DNA from: JANOYY01 sp043720395
Lineage (GTDB): Bacteria; Actinomycetota; Acidimicrobiia; Acidimicrobiales; JANYDT01
Direction: 5' to 3'
NCBI GenBank assembly: GCA_043720395.1
Contig: JAYSSR010000049.1
Location: forward strand, 1 to 64,000
DNA length: 64,000 nt
Shown: positions 1 through 7,979 of the stretch, one piece after another
Numbering within the stretch: the first letter of the stretch is position 1
How the letters are laid out: each line of letters starts with the position of its first letter
Position numbers and translations under genes: made by a program
The notes under the pieces: model-generated
What the model was told of the DNA's origin: nothing
What the model saw: only the letters and a program-made list of their open reading frames with translations
Database searches by the model: none

Positions 1-85
1 TGAAAATCGCACGTCCGGTTCGGAGGGCGGACTGGAGAAACCCACCCATCAAAAGATGGACAGGGCGCTCCAGTCCGACCCCTAC
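1..85 (+). mobile_element. 3' end of a group II intron (domains V-VI), cut by the window edge
   Basis: The first 21 bases (TGAAAATCGCACGTCCGGTT and one more) match the 3' strand of the conserved domain V of bacterial group II introns. They are followed by a domain VI-like hairpin: 28-36 pairs perfectly with 69-77, and inside it 46-50 pairs with 55-59 around an AAAA loop, with unpaired adenines near 60-62 as expected for the branch site. The intron probably ends at the CCTAC around 81-85. The reverse transcriptase/maturase would lie upstream, outside the window. The exact boundary cannot be fixed without the other exon. Confidence 0.65.
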
Positions 86-189
86 GTCCGGACGACTCTG
101 ACCGGCGCGGACGACACCGCCAGCTTTGATTCACGCTCGCGCTGCGTTGATGGGCGGCGACAGAAATTGCGCCGCGCGGCCGACGAGTC

Positions 190-1614
190 ATGCGGTTGAC
201 TGAAGGAGTGAACGAGCAACGGTATTGGGACGCCCTGCGGCCGCTGGTCGCCGGGCGCAGGGTCATCTGCGTGGGCGACGTCGCCGCGATCTTCACGCTC
301 ACGGTCGCACAGCTCCGCCGGCTCGGTGCCGCCGAGATCCTCGTGGTTACGTTCGGTGCGGGAGCGGGTCCGCAGCCTGACGGAGCGACCATCGCCGTCT
401 TCCCCACGGCTGAACGTCCGGCCACCACGATGGAGGCGATCCGCCTCTCGCAGGCCGCGATGGCCGCACCGTCGCAGGACGTGCTCGACACGATCGACCG
501 CTTCGACCCCGACCGCTCGGCGCTGCTCGTCAGCGACTTCCTCAACACTGTTGAAACATTGGGCGATCGTCCGTTCCTTGCGTACCGACGCCCCGAGTGG
601 TTGGCCCTCGAAGACAAGACCGTCATCGATGCGTTCTGGGATCGCGTCGGAGTCACACGGGCCGCGTCCGAGGTTTGCCTCGTGAACGCTCCCGCTCTCG
701 CTGTGGCGTCCGAACGTCTCGACCGTGGACACGGCGTGGTGTGGTCGGGCGATGCACGCGAGGGCTTCAACGGCGGCGGCGAGTACGTGCGTTGGATTCG
801 ACCCGGCGATGTCGGGCACAGCGACGCAGCCAATGCGCTGTCGTTCTTCTCGCCACGCTGCGACCGCGTCCGGGTCATGCCGTTCCTGGAGGGTGTGCCG
901 TGCAGCGTCCACGGCATCGTGTTCGACGATCACGTTGCCGTGCTCCGCCCGGTCGAGATGGTTGTCCTTCGACGCTCCGGGGCATCGGCGCGCGGAGCGT
1001 TTGTGTACGCGGGTTGCGCAACGTGGTTCGACCCGCCTGTTGCCGTGCGCGAGGAGATGCGAGCACTTGCCCGGCGTGTCGGGGTCGCGCTGCGCTCAGA
1101 GGTCGGATTCCGCGGCGCGTTCACCGTCGATGGAGTGGCAACCGCCGACGGGTTCCTGCCCACCGAACTCAATCCGCGCATGGGTGCGGGCCTCAGCGTG
1201 GTTCTGCGCGGTCTGCCCGACCTGCCAATCCAGCTGTTGCTCGACGCGATCGTGGGCGGCGTCGCGATGGACATCGATCCCGTTGCGCTGGAGAGCGAAC
1301 TTCTCGACGCCTCCGACCGAGTTCGCGGCGGCGGAACGTGGATGTCCATTCCCAATGCGACCGTCCCCGAGTCGTCCCGCGGTGTGACCTTCGTCGACGA
1401 AGCGTGGCTGTGGAGCGATACCGAAGGTTCGGGCGTGGTGTCCGCAGAAGTCACGTTGGGGCAAAACGCAATCGGCGCGTTTGTCCGCGCACGGTTCTCG
1501 ACCACCACGCCGATCGGTCCACCAGTCGGCCCGCTTGCAGCGTCCTTCTGGGCCTTCATCGACGCCGAGTTCAGTCTTGGTATCGGGCACCTCACCGCCG
1601 CTCCGGAGAATTGA
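190..1614 (+). CDS. ATP-grasp domain protein, substrate unknown
   Basis: A 474-residue protein whose C-terminal half carries the ATP-grasp metal/ATP motif ELNPRMG at about residues 326-332, preceded by a GAFTVDGVA strand. This is the pattern of biotin-carboxylase-like and D-Ala-D-Ala-ligase-like enzymes that activate a carboxylate with ATP and join it to an amine, thiol or carboxylate. The N-terminal 150 residues look like a Rossmann-type pre-ATP-grasp domain. The start is ATG 190; a GTG at 208 is an alternative. It stands alone, 215 bp from the next gene, so its partner substrate is unknown. Ligase type is not assignable from sequence; it could be a peptide ligase or a carboxylase-like enzyme. 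Confidence 0.7.
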   Translation: MRLTEGVNEQRYWDALRPLVAGRRVICVGDVAAIFTLTVAQLRRLGAAEILVVTFGAGAGPQPDGATIAVFPTAERPATTMEAIRLSQAAMAAPSQDVLDTIDRFDPDRSALLVSDFLNTVETLGDRPFLAYRRPEWLALEDKTVIDAFWDRVGVTRAASEVCLVNAPALAVASERLDRGHGVVWSGDAREGFNGGGEYVRWIRPGDVGHSDAANALSFFSPRCDRVRVMPFLEGVPCSVHGIVFDDHVAVLRPVEMVVLRRSGASARGAFVYAGCATWFDPPVAVREEMRALARRVGVALRSEVGFRGAFTVDGVATADGFLPTELNPRMGAGLSVVLRGLPDLPIQLLLDAIVGGVAMDIDPVALESELLDASDRVRGGGTWMSIPNATVPESSRGVTFVDEAWLWSDTEGSGVVSAEVTLGQNAIGAFVRARFSTTTPIGPPVGPLAASFWAFIDAEFSLGIGHLTAAPEN

Positions 1615-1783
1615 CCACCTGGTGCACGCAAGCTTCCGCGATGCGCTACTGATGAATTTTGACCCGGAGGCGGGACCCCTGCTTGACTGCCTGTGCCGTC
1701 AGTCGCAACGTCGCAAACTACCGAATCCAGTAGTCGGCAAACACCGCGACCTCATCGAGGCGCATTGTCTCGGATCGGCCATG

Positions 1784-1805
1784 CTGTAGAGGACAACCCC
1801 TACAG
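1784..1805. promoter_or_regulatory. Inverted repeat upstream of the CMD-like gene
   Basis: CTGTAG (1784-1789) and CTACAG (1800-1805) form an inverted repeat with a 10-bp spacer, 25 bp before the ATG at 1830. A Shine-Dalgarno-like AAAAGGA follows at about 1813. The repeat could be an operator or an mRNA hairpin; no regulator is encoded nearby. Apart from this, the stretch 1615-1783 shows no convincing gene. Confidence 0.3.
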
Positions 1806-1829
1806 ATCTCAGAAAAGGACAGGGGTTTC

Positions 1830-2369
1830 ATGGCGCGCATCGATGTTCCGGACGGTGAAGGTCTTGAGGCATCACGCCTCTGGGCGCTCGCTCCGCATAT
1901 GGGCGCTGGAGTGGGTGCCCTCGGCAAGGCCGTCTACGAGGCCAGCAGCCTGCCCATTCGCGAGCGCGAGGTGGCGCGCATGCGTATCGCCCAGCTCAAC
2001 GAATGCACCGTTTGACTGAACACTCGCGCTGCATCGGCGATGCAGCAGGGACTCAGCGACGAGCTGTACAACCTCGTCCACCAGTACGCCACCACCGACG
2101 CATTCACAGCCCGCGAAAAGCTCGCCATCGAATACGCGGAAAAGTTCGCTTTCGACCACACGTCCATTGATGACCAGATGTTCTCGCGGCTGAAGCAGCA
2201 CTTCACCGACGCAGAGATCCTCGAGCTCACGATCACCGTTGGGTACTGCGTGGGCATCGGTCGGGCATTCCACGTGCTCGACGTTGCACGGGACTTCGAC
2301 ATCCTCTGGAGTCGAGAGGCCGACGGTTCCCGCCCGGCAACGGCGAAACTGAGCAGGCCACCCGCATGA
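1830..2369 (+). CDS. Carboxymuconolactone-decarboxylase/AhpD-like protein, candidate selenoprotein (CxxU)
   Basis: Reading through one in-frame TGA (2013-2015) gives a 179-residue protein of normal length for the AhpD/CMD thiol-peroxidase-like family. The TGA falls exactly on the second cysteine of the family CxxC motif: residues 58-62 read E-C-T-V-stop, giving Cys59-x-x-Sec62 after the conserved RIAQLN, with N-x-R-x-x-x-A following as in the family. Both halves are in the same frame and both carry family features (C-terminal GYCVGIGRAFHVLD segment). A hairpin with bacterial SECIS properties starts after the TGA. The downstream gene overlaps the stop by ATGA, implying translation reaches 2369. 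Expected role: redox, peroxide or quinone chemistry through a Cys-Sec pair. Alternative: a nonsense-mutated pseudogene. Confidence 0.75.
2016..2056 (+). promoter_or_regulatory. Putative bacterial SECIS element
   Basis: Starting 12 nt after the TGA, GCTGCAT (2028-2034) pairs perfectly with ATGCAGC (2040-2046), closing a 5-nt CGGCG loop. The loop begins 19 nt after the TGA and has G as its second base; published bacterial SECIS models expect the apical loop about 16-37 nt downstream with an early G. A lower stem CTGA (2016-2019) with TCAG (2053-2056) can close the base next to the UGA. The seven-pair stem falls in coding sequence where no terminator would be expected. Confidence 0.65.
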
Positions 2370-3148
2370 GCGCATCCGCCGTTCCCGCCCTACAGGCCGA
2401 AATCGCCCGAGCCCGCGAGCTCATGGTTTCGCTGTCGCCGACCGAGTGGGCCACCGCCTCGGGATGCACCGGCTGGTCGGTGCAAGACGTCGTGTGCCAC
2501 ATGGCGTCGGTGTTCCATTCCATCGCCGACCCTTCAACGATCGAGGGCGGCACCAGTCCCGACGTGGAACGCAACGCCGAGGTGCCTGTGCAGGCACGCC
2601 GCACGTGGACAGCTGCGCAGGTGATCGCCGAGTACGACGAGTGGGCCGACAAGGGCGAGGCCGCACTAACGGCAATGCAGTCTCTGCCGTTGGCCGATAC
2701 CGTCATCGCACTCGCCAACCTGGGTTCGCATCCCATGCACCTGCTGGGCAATGCGATCGTGTTCGACCATTACTGCCACCTGCGCCACGACATCGGGAAT
2801 GCCATCGCCCGTGCGGCAGAGCTCCCACAGGACGCCGACGCTCTGGCCGCCACGTTGGAGTGGATGTTGGCCGGTCTACCCCAGATGTGCTCGCCAGCCC
2901 TGGCAAGTTGTTCGCAGGGGGTGAACCTCTCGTTCGAGGGGCCGGCAGCAGGCGAATACGCTGTCACGCCCGGGACGCCGCTTTGGACAGTCGCACCGGG
3001 CCGAAACCCATCGTTCCCCACGGCGATCACAAGCGCGCATAGCTTCGTGTCTTGGGCCACCAAGCGGGCCGACTGGCGCGACTGCGTAACGGTGGAGGGT
3101 GACCTCGCTGCCGCAGGCCCGACACTCGATGCGCTGAACATCATCTGA
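2366..3148 (+). CDS. DinB/maleylpyruvate isomerase-like, mycothiol-dependent type protein
   Basis: 260 residues. The N-terminus has the helical MDMPI_N/DinB pattern, with the conserved W-x-V-x-D-V-x-x-H segment (GWSVQDVVCHMA, about residues 36-47) supplying the first metal-binding His; another His-rich region (HYCHLRHD) lies near residue 137. Members are metal-dependent thiol-transfer or isomerase enzymes, in actinobacteria usually using mycothiol. The ATG overlaps the stop of the CMD/selenoprotein gene by 4 bp, so the two are translationally coupled and may act in one thiol-redox step. Exact reaction unknown. Confidence 0.75.
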   Translation: MSASAVPALQAEIARARELMVSLSPTEWATASGCTGWSVQDVVCHMASVFHSIADPSTIEGGTSPDVERNAEVPVQARRTWTAAQVIAEYDEWADKGEAALTAMQSLPLADTVIALANLGSHPMHLLGNAIVFDHYCHLRHDIGNAIARAAELPQDADALAATLEWMLAGLPQMCSPALASCSQGVNLSFEGPAAGEYAVTPGTPLWTVAPGRNPSFPTAITSAHSFVSWATKRADWRDCVTVEGDLAAAGPTLDALNII

Positions 3149-3171
3149 CGCTCGCGCCGTGTTTCGCCGTT

Positions 3172-3935
3172 GTGAATATCAACAAACCAGGGGCGACATC
3201 GCTCGTCGAATTCGACCAGACGTGCAGCGACCACGGGTTCTTCCTTCTCGAAGGCCATGGACTTGACGAGACCATCTCCGAGACTTTCGAGGCATCGAAG
3301 CGGTTCTTCGACGCCGACCGCGGCGTGAAGGACGCGATCCGTCGCGACCGCGCGAATCCTCTCGGCTACAACGAACGTGAGCTCACGAAGCGTCGACGAG
3401 ACCACAAGGAAGTGTTCGACTTCGTCGATCCGACCGAGGGCTTGGCGCGCCAGTACAACTGCTGGCCCGACGGCATCGACGGATTTCGAGAAGCGATGGC
3501 CGCGCACTACAACGAGTGCAGTGACCTTGCTGCACGGACAACCGAAGTCGTCTTCGCGGCGCTCGGAATGTCAGAACAAACGGCTGTAGCGCATCGAGGC
3601 GACCGCCGCACGAGCAACATGCGACTCAACCAATACACCCTCGACGATCCAGTTCCGGAGGGTGAGCGTGACGGCCTTGCCGAGCTTGGTGACGTTGCCC
3701 TCGGACATCACACGGACCTCGGACTCCTCACGCTGCTGATCCAAGACGACGTCGGCGGTCTGCAAGCGGAGTCGAAGGAGCATGGATGGATCGATATCGA
3801 ACCGCGCCGCGGAACGATCGTGGTGAACCTTGCCGATTGCATGCAGGTGTGGACCAATGACCGCTACCGAGCGGCCGTGCATCCGATGACGCGCTTCTGC
3901 GGACGTGTCGCATCGCTTCTCCAACTCCTTTGGCG
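3172..3935 (+). pseudogene. 2-oxoglutarate/Fe(II) oxygenase (isopenicillin-N-synthase family), 3' truncated
   Basis: Starts at GTG 3172. Family features are clear: GFFLLEGHG near residue 25, the iron-binding H-x-D in GHHTDLGLLTLL, and the region of the distal His (YRAAVHPM). After MTRFCG the homology breaks: bases around 3898-3930 look like the usual strand that contains the 2OG-binding Arg, but with small deletions and shifted frames. Downstream codons (open to 4194) are antisense to a HAD-hydrolase fragment and are not family-like. The normal C-terminal 80-90 residues are missing, so the gene is most likely dead. Confidence 0.65.
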
Positions 3936-4088
3936 TGCGCTCTCACGCTTCACTTCCGCCCACGTCCTGGCAAGCTCGACAGGGTCCAACACGACGTCTC
4001 TGTCGGCCAGCAGCGCTGCAAGACGCTTCGCTCCGTCCCGCCAGAACAACGTGTCACTGAAATCGAAGTGCACCGCCTCGAAACCCAT
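3935..4088 (-). pseudogene. N-terminal fragment of a HAD-superfamily hydrolase
   Basis: On the minus strand an ATG at 4088, preceded by a good GGAGG ribosome site, begins a HAD motif I region: VHFDFSDTLFWRDG at residues 6-19, with the nucleophile D-x-S-D-T pattern, followed by a cap-like segment ending near VKRESA. After about 51 residues the frame runs into antisense sequence of the 2OG oxygenase. Only the 5' end of the gene survives; the junction at about 3935 is a head-to-head fusion of two broken genes. Confidence 0.6.
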
Positions 4089-4190
4089 CCGCTTCCTCCA
4101 ATCTTGTTGTCGACGTCCACGTGCACCCCTGGAGCACCCGAGTTTTAGCGTGTCTGGCGCTGCCCTGGGCTGGCGTTTCGATCGCGAGAT

Positions 4191-4946
4191 CTAGAGCTTC
4201 GTGGCGAGTACTCGGACGAATCCGATCTCGGTGCCTTGGTCGGTCGTCAGCAGGTCGTGGGTCGTGGCGACTTCCTTCACCCACCAGCCTTCGACGTGGG
4301 GTGCAATGAAGTCGTTGAACTGAAGCCAGTCGCGCCACCCGTCTTCGATCATGTCGACCCGATCGACGGAGACCTTTCGGGTCTTGGACCAATGGGTCCG
4401 CCACCACTCTGGAGTGTGCCAGCAACAGAAGTCCCACTCCCAGAAAGGCCCCAATGCAGCCGGGATCTCTTCACCGAGTTCGCGCGTGGTCGCCGGCATC
4501 ACGGCCCCGATTTGTCCGCCGGGTTTGAGGAAGTCGAGGAGATAGCCGAGGTATAGATCGGCCGTGCCGAAGTACTGGTAGGCATCGAAGCTCACGATCG
4601 CGTCGAAGAATCCTGCGGCGAAGGGCAGCGTGTGCGCCTCCGCGTGAATTGGCATGACGAGGTCACTCACACCTGCATTGACAATCCGCGTCTGGTTGTC
4701 GGCCGCAGGAATCCACAAGTCAGTCGCCCATACTCTTGCGCCGAACTCACGGGCGAGAAAGATTGAACTCATCGCCTTACCGCAACCGAGATCAAGCACC
4801 TTCATGCCGGGCTCGAAGGTCATGATCTCGGTGAGGGCCTCAGTCAACCAAAGCGCGTTCGGTCCCATCTGGTTCTCGATAACCCAGCTCGGCTCGTAGC
4901 TGTTGGCGCGAATGTAGCGGGCGTGTTGAAGGGTGGGAGTAGTCAT
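4191..4946 (-). CDS. SAM-dependent methyltransferase, class I
   Basis: 251 residues with the SAM-binding motif I VLDLGCGKA (50-58), the acidic ATDLW strand (about 74-78), a motif III-like FDAIVSFDAYQYFG and a LKPGGQIG strand-turn after it. The C-terminal half is rich in Trp (WEWDFCCWHTPEWWRTHW), likely forming the substrate pocket. Related proteins methylate small molecules or lipids. It is flanked by gene fragments on both sides and has no obvious operon partner, so its substrate cannot be inferred. Confidence 0.85.
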   Translation of the reverse strand: MTTPTLQHARYIRANSYEPSWVIENQMGPNALWLTEALTEIMTFEPGMKVLDLGCGKAMSSIFLAREFGARVWATDLWIPAADNQTRIVNAGVSDLVMPIHAEAHTLPFAAGFFDAIVSFDAYQYFGTADLYLGYLLDFLKPGGQIGAVMPATTRELGEEIPAALGPFWEWDFCCWHTPEWWRTHWSKTRKVSVDRVDMIEDGWRDWLQFNDFIAPHVEGWWVKEVATTHDLLTTDQGTEIGFVRVLATKL

Positions 4947-4981
4947 GTCGCGATTCCTTTGAACGTTCAGCCGACGGTGGG

Positions 4982-5167
4982 CAGAGCGATGCGCTCGGTG
5001 TGCCGATCGAGCCGGACGAGACCGTCAATGATCGCGCCGCCATTTTCCGCCGGACGCTCACCCAGCGACCCGAGCAACGAATCGTGGTCGTCGGCCACGG
5101 CGCCTTCTTCCGACGTCTCGTTGGCTATCACCTCGACAACTGTGAGATCGTCCACTTCGCCGGCTGA
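4982..5167 (+). pseudogene. C-terminal fragment of a histidine phosphatase (phosphoglycerate-mutase superfamily)
   Basis: A plus-strand frame (stop TGA 5165-5167) encodes the family's C-terminal signature: RIVVVGHGAFFRRLVGYHL then DNCEIVHFAG, matching the second active-site His region and the NCEI strand of these phosphatases. Upstream, the frame is closed by TAG at 4940 and contains neither the N-terminal RHG motif nor a start with a ribosome site. Only the last 60 or so residues remain. Confidence 0.6.
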
Positions 5168-5187
5168 GTCGGGCCGTGGCTCAGCGG

Positions 5188-5223
5188 AGTTGTTGTGTTC
5201 ACCGCAACAATTCGACCGAGTTC
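5188..5223 (-). repeat. Dispersed hairpin repeat, family A, copy 1
   Basis: Reverse-orientation copy of a roughly 36-bp intergenic repeat that begins GAACTCGGTC and contains a hairpin AATTGTTG...CAACAA. The arms here pair 8 of 10 positions. It lies just after the phosphatase fragment. Further copies are at 36306, 37444, 37512, 37574 and 54307. Confidence 0.7.
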
Positions 5224-5662
5224 CCGTGACCAGCATCTCAGAACGCTATCTGCGAAATGACCAAATCCGGCCTTTGCTTCGTGTACGACGCGGCCAAAAC
5301 CTTCCTCCTCGTTTCAGGTGGCGGCCGCCGGCCCGGTACGAGAGCGTACGGCCGCCATCTCGCCCGACAACTCGGCATCGTTGACGAATATGTCAATCAA
5401 CGCCAAGAGGAGATGGGCACCGTCCGCCCGATTGAACGCCCTCCGCGCCGAACTCACCCGCCGCGGCTGGGACTGAACACGGCGGACACGTGCCCCGGCA
5501 GCGAGCACGTCGAACGCCCTCGCCTGACTGACCGTGGCGTGTCTGGTGGTGGGTCACCGACATTGCCCACGCAATGCGTCCCTTCGGCCCCCGACATTGG
5601 CACTCTCTGACGACGCTCGATCGGTACTGCGGAACAGCGACCCAAAGGCACGCTGTGACCCG
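5224..5662. other. Stretch without a recognisable gene
   Basis: Open frames exist on both strands but none has a convincing start, composition or family motif. A short plus-strand frame ending LNALRAELTRRGWD then stop near 5478 could be the tail of a lost gene. I cannot assign it. Confidence 0.4.
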
Positions 5663-6139
5663 TCATGCACTGCCACGCCGTACCGCTTCGGCCATGATCG
5701 AGTCGTCGCCACGACGCCACAGCACGGTGAGCGTGACGCCATCGATTCGCCAGCCATCGGGCGTGCGCACGAGCGTGTCGCGGTAGTGCCCGCCGAGGGT
5801 GAACCACGCGTCGTCGTTGCCGTGATCCAGCGCATGCGCTGCCCGCACGTACATCCTGCACACCGCTCGGTCACCGGCGACTTCGACGAGTGGATTGGAC
5901 ATGCTGTGCTGGCTAGCCGCCAGGCCGGTGAACAATGGAATCACCGACGCCACCCAGTCATCGGCGGACATCGTCGCGGCCGGACGGCCCGGCCGGTAGC
6001 TCGTGAAGTCGATGGCCACATCGGTGGCGAAGATAGATCGGTACAGAACGAAATCCTTCGTGTCGATACCGTATGCGTACTTATAGACGGTCTCGCAGAT
6101 CGCCTGGTGGTCGGAGATGGTCCCGGGTGCCACCGTCAT
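5663..6139 (-). CDS. SnoaL/NTF2-like protein (1 of 3)
   Basis: 158 residues with the SnoaL-like cone fold pattern: an N-terminal helix with IxxxVYKYAYGIDTKDFxLYRSIFATDVAIDF, then a hydrophobic core and a closing beta sheet with GHYRDTLVRTPDGWRI. Such proteins include steroid delta-isomerases, polyketide cyclases, dehydratases and dioxygenase small subunits. It is the third of three adjacent SnoaL-like genes; its ATG overlaps the upstream stop (ATGA), so they are made together. The YxxxxD-type residues suit a hydrolytic or dehydratase role, but the reaction is unknown. Confidence 0.8.
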   Translation of the reverse strand: MTVAPGTISDHQAICETVYKYAYGIDTKDFVLYRSIFATDVAIDFTSYRPGRPAATMSADDWVASVIPLFTGLAASQHSMSNPLVEVAGDRAVCRMYVRAAHALDHGNDDAWFTLGGHYRDTLVRTPDGWRIDGVTLTVLWRRGDDSIMAEAVRRGSA

Positions 6140-6591
6140 TGGTCAACACGGTTGAGGAAGGGGGCGGACAGGTCAGGCGCGCCCTGATAGTGGGGCACCA
6201 GCGTCCGGCTTGCGAACAGCCACTCGCCGTCCTCGACCACGTACGTGTCGTCGTAGTGCGCCAGCAGCAGACCCGTTGCCCCGTTGGTCCGGACGTAGTG
6301 CTCGTTGATGTACCAGCGGCCGGTCGCGCTGTCGCCATCACCGTCGAAGTGCACCGCTCCGTTGTTCACCATCTGGACAACCGCGGCCATGCCTCCCATC
6401 GCCTTCACCCAGAGGTCCACTATGGCTGGACGGCCTTCCACCGAACGGCCCGGACCCAAGTGCCACCTCGCGTCCTGCGCCCAGCACGATCCCCACTGCG
6501 CGGCGTCTCGGTTGACCACGGCGTCGGAGTATCGGTGAACCAACGCCGCTATGGCCTCTCGGGGGGTGGGCTGATTCGGCACCGGGTTCAT
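6136..6591 (-). CDS. SnoaL/NTF2-like protein (2 of 3)
   Basis: 151 residues from ATG 6591; a longer open frame upstream is antisense-like and rejected because this ATG overlaps the upstream stop (ATGA). Motifs: IAALVHRYSDAVVNRDAAQW, then DARWHLGPGRSVEGR and a HYDDTYVVEDGEWLFASR strand near the C-terminus, typical of SnoaL_4-type proteins. It may form a mixed oligomer with its two neighbours. Catalytic residues cannot be assigned with certainty. Confidence 0.8.
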   Translation of the reverse strand: MNPVPNQPTPREAIAALVHRYSDAVVNRDAAQWGSCWAQDARWHLGPGRSVEGRPAIVDLWVKAMGGMAAVVQMVNNGAVHFDGDGDSATGRWYINEHYVRTNGATGLLLAHYDDTYVVEDGEWLFASRTLVPHYQGAPDLSAPFLNRVDQ

Positions 6592-7007
6592 CGCTTCACC
6601 TCGATCCCGAGCGAGCGGGGCGCTGCGGCGCGGTCGTGATAGTCCACTTCGAGGCGGACCAGTCCGTCTTCGATATCGAGAAACGTCATGCCCTCGGACT
6701 TCCAGACGCTGCCCACGAACTGCTCGCCGAACGTCGCCGCACTGATGACGGTGGCGGACATCAGCCACCGCACCGCCACTCCCTTGTCGTTCGTCCAGAA
6801 GCCGTCGGGTTTCAACACGAGGTCCGGCCACTTCACCAGCCCGTTGGCGAAGTAGGCGCGGATGGCGGGCCATCCTTCGTAACGGCCGCCGATGATGTCG
6901 TACAGCACACCATCGGGATGGAAGAAGGGGGCCGGAGCATCAGCACTGCCGCTGCTCCAGGCACCAAACAATTCGTCAGCCAGGTCGATTCTTGAATCAC
7001 GGTTCAT
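6588..7007 (-). CDS. SnoaL/NTF2-like protein (3 of 3)
   Basis: 139 residues if started at ATG 7007 (MNRDSRIDLADELF); an ATG at 7037 would add ten residues with a less typical sequence. It has the SnoaL pattern: helix, FFHPDGVLYDIIGGRYEGWP, then FVGSVWKSEGMTFLDIEDGL and RLEVDYHD. It follows the kinase gene by 36 bp and overlaps the next SnoaL gene by 4 bp. It probably works on the same pathway as the upstream LIV transporter. Confidence 0.75.
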   Translation of the reverse strand: MNRDSRIDLADELFGAWSSGSADAPAPFFHPDGVLYDIIGGRYEGWPAIRAYFANGLVKWPDLVLKPDGFWTNDKGVAVRWLMSATVISAATFGEQFVGSVWKSEGMTFLDIEDGLVRLEVDYHDRAAAPRSLGIEVKR

Positions 7008-7043
7008 ATGGCGCCTCGCAACATCGTAGGTGTACATACTTCT

Positions 7044-7979
7044 TCACGGACACACCAGCACCAGATCCGCGAGCCGCCGAAGGAACGCCTGATGCAGACT
7101 CGTTCCGATGATCGCCATATTGGGTGCTCGGTTCGTGCCGTTCTGGAACAACGTCAGACACGTGCGGTTCGCGCACGCCCCCTTGAAGAGATTGAACGCT
7201 TCCCAGTAGCGCCACTCGTAGGCCGAGAGATCCACACCGACCTCGGCGAAGAGCGCGGTCCAGGCCGACCGGTCCATCGTCCGAGACCCCCGCATCGCGG
7301 CGCAGTACACCCAGTCCTCCGCCGGATCGCCGACGTGGGCGAACTCCCAGTCCGTGATGGCGACGACCGCACCCGAGGCGTGCACGAAATTGCCGGGCCC
7401 AGCGTCGCCGTGCACCACCGAAAGGCGGTCGAGCGGTGGCGCGTGGTGATGCAGCCACGCTGCGGCCTCTTCCAGCAACGGGATCGGCAGCGGCGACGCG
7501 GCTCGATAGCAATCGGCCCAACGGTCGATCTGCATGTGGGTGGCGTCGCTCGGAACAGCTGGCACCGCGACGAACGGCAAGGCGGACGGGTCGAGCTCAC
7601 GTCCATGCAAATCGGACAGCGCACGGACCAACGACCTCGCGACGGTCTGGTCCACGAGACGCTCGTCGGCCGAGTCGGCACCGGCAAGGAAGTCCATCAG
7701 GAAGAATGGCTGACCCAACACGGAGCCCGTCGGCTCGTACCAGCGGACGTTGGCCACCGGCACACCCGCCGCGTAGAGCCAGCGCATCACGGCGAACTCT
7801 TCGGTGCTGGACGTGCCGAACACGCCGCCCTGCTCCATGCGCAGCACGAGGAGGGCACCGCCGCTGCATTCGACGCGGTACATTGCCCGCGAGTTGCCCA
7901 CCGTGATGCGGCGGAGATCGATCACTTCGATGGCCGCATCCATCTGCGCGCTTATGAACGCGCTCAATGCCTCACGCAT
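7044..7979 (-). CDS. APH-family small-molecule kinase
   Basis: 311 residues from ATG 7979. Kinase-fold motifs are intact: the Brenner-type catalytic loop VVHGDAGPGNFV, the metal-binding ITDWEFAHVGDP, and an N-terminal nucleotide lobe with YRVECSGGALLVLRM. The family includes aminoglycoside kinases, but in catabolic clusters related enzymes (LvaA, and the kinase domain of ACAD10/11) phosphorylate hydroxyacyl-CoAs. Its start lies inside the end of a small helical gene, a pairing seen again at 39327-40891. A role in activating a catabolic hydroxy acid is inferred, not antibiotic resistance. Confidence 0.8.
   Translation of the reverse strand: MREALSAFISAQMDAAIEVIDLRRITVGNSRAMYRVECSGGALLVLRMEQGGVFGTSSTEEFAVMRWLYAAGVPVANVRWYEPTGSVLGQPFFLMDFLAGADSADERLVDQTVARSLVRALSDLHGRELDPSALPFVAVPAVPSDATHMQIDRWADCYRAASPLPIPLLEEAAAWLHHHAPPLDRLSVVHGDAGPGNFVHASGAVVAITDWEFAHVGDPAEDWVYCAAMRGSRTMDRSAWTALFAEVGVDLSAYEWRYWEAFNLFKGACANRTCLTLFQNGTNRAPNMAIIGTSLHQAFLRRLADLVLVCP

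Noticed and set aside
82..1652. Several long open frames opposite or offset to the ATP-grasp gene
   Set aside because: High-GC shadow frames: Arg/Pro-rich, no family motifs, and fully overlapped by a gene with clear motifs.
2040..2369. Independent short gene starting at ATG 2040
   Set aside because: It would lack the N-terminal half of the fold, has no ribosome site, and its ATG lies inside the hairpin of the SECIS-like element.
7044..7979. Aminoglycoside resistance gene
   Set aside because: Family includes resistance kinases, but the operon and paired helical protein point to catabolism.
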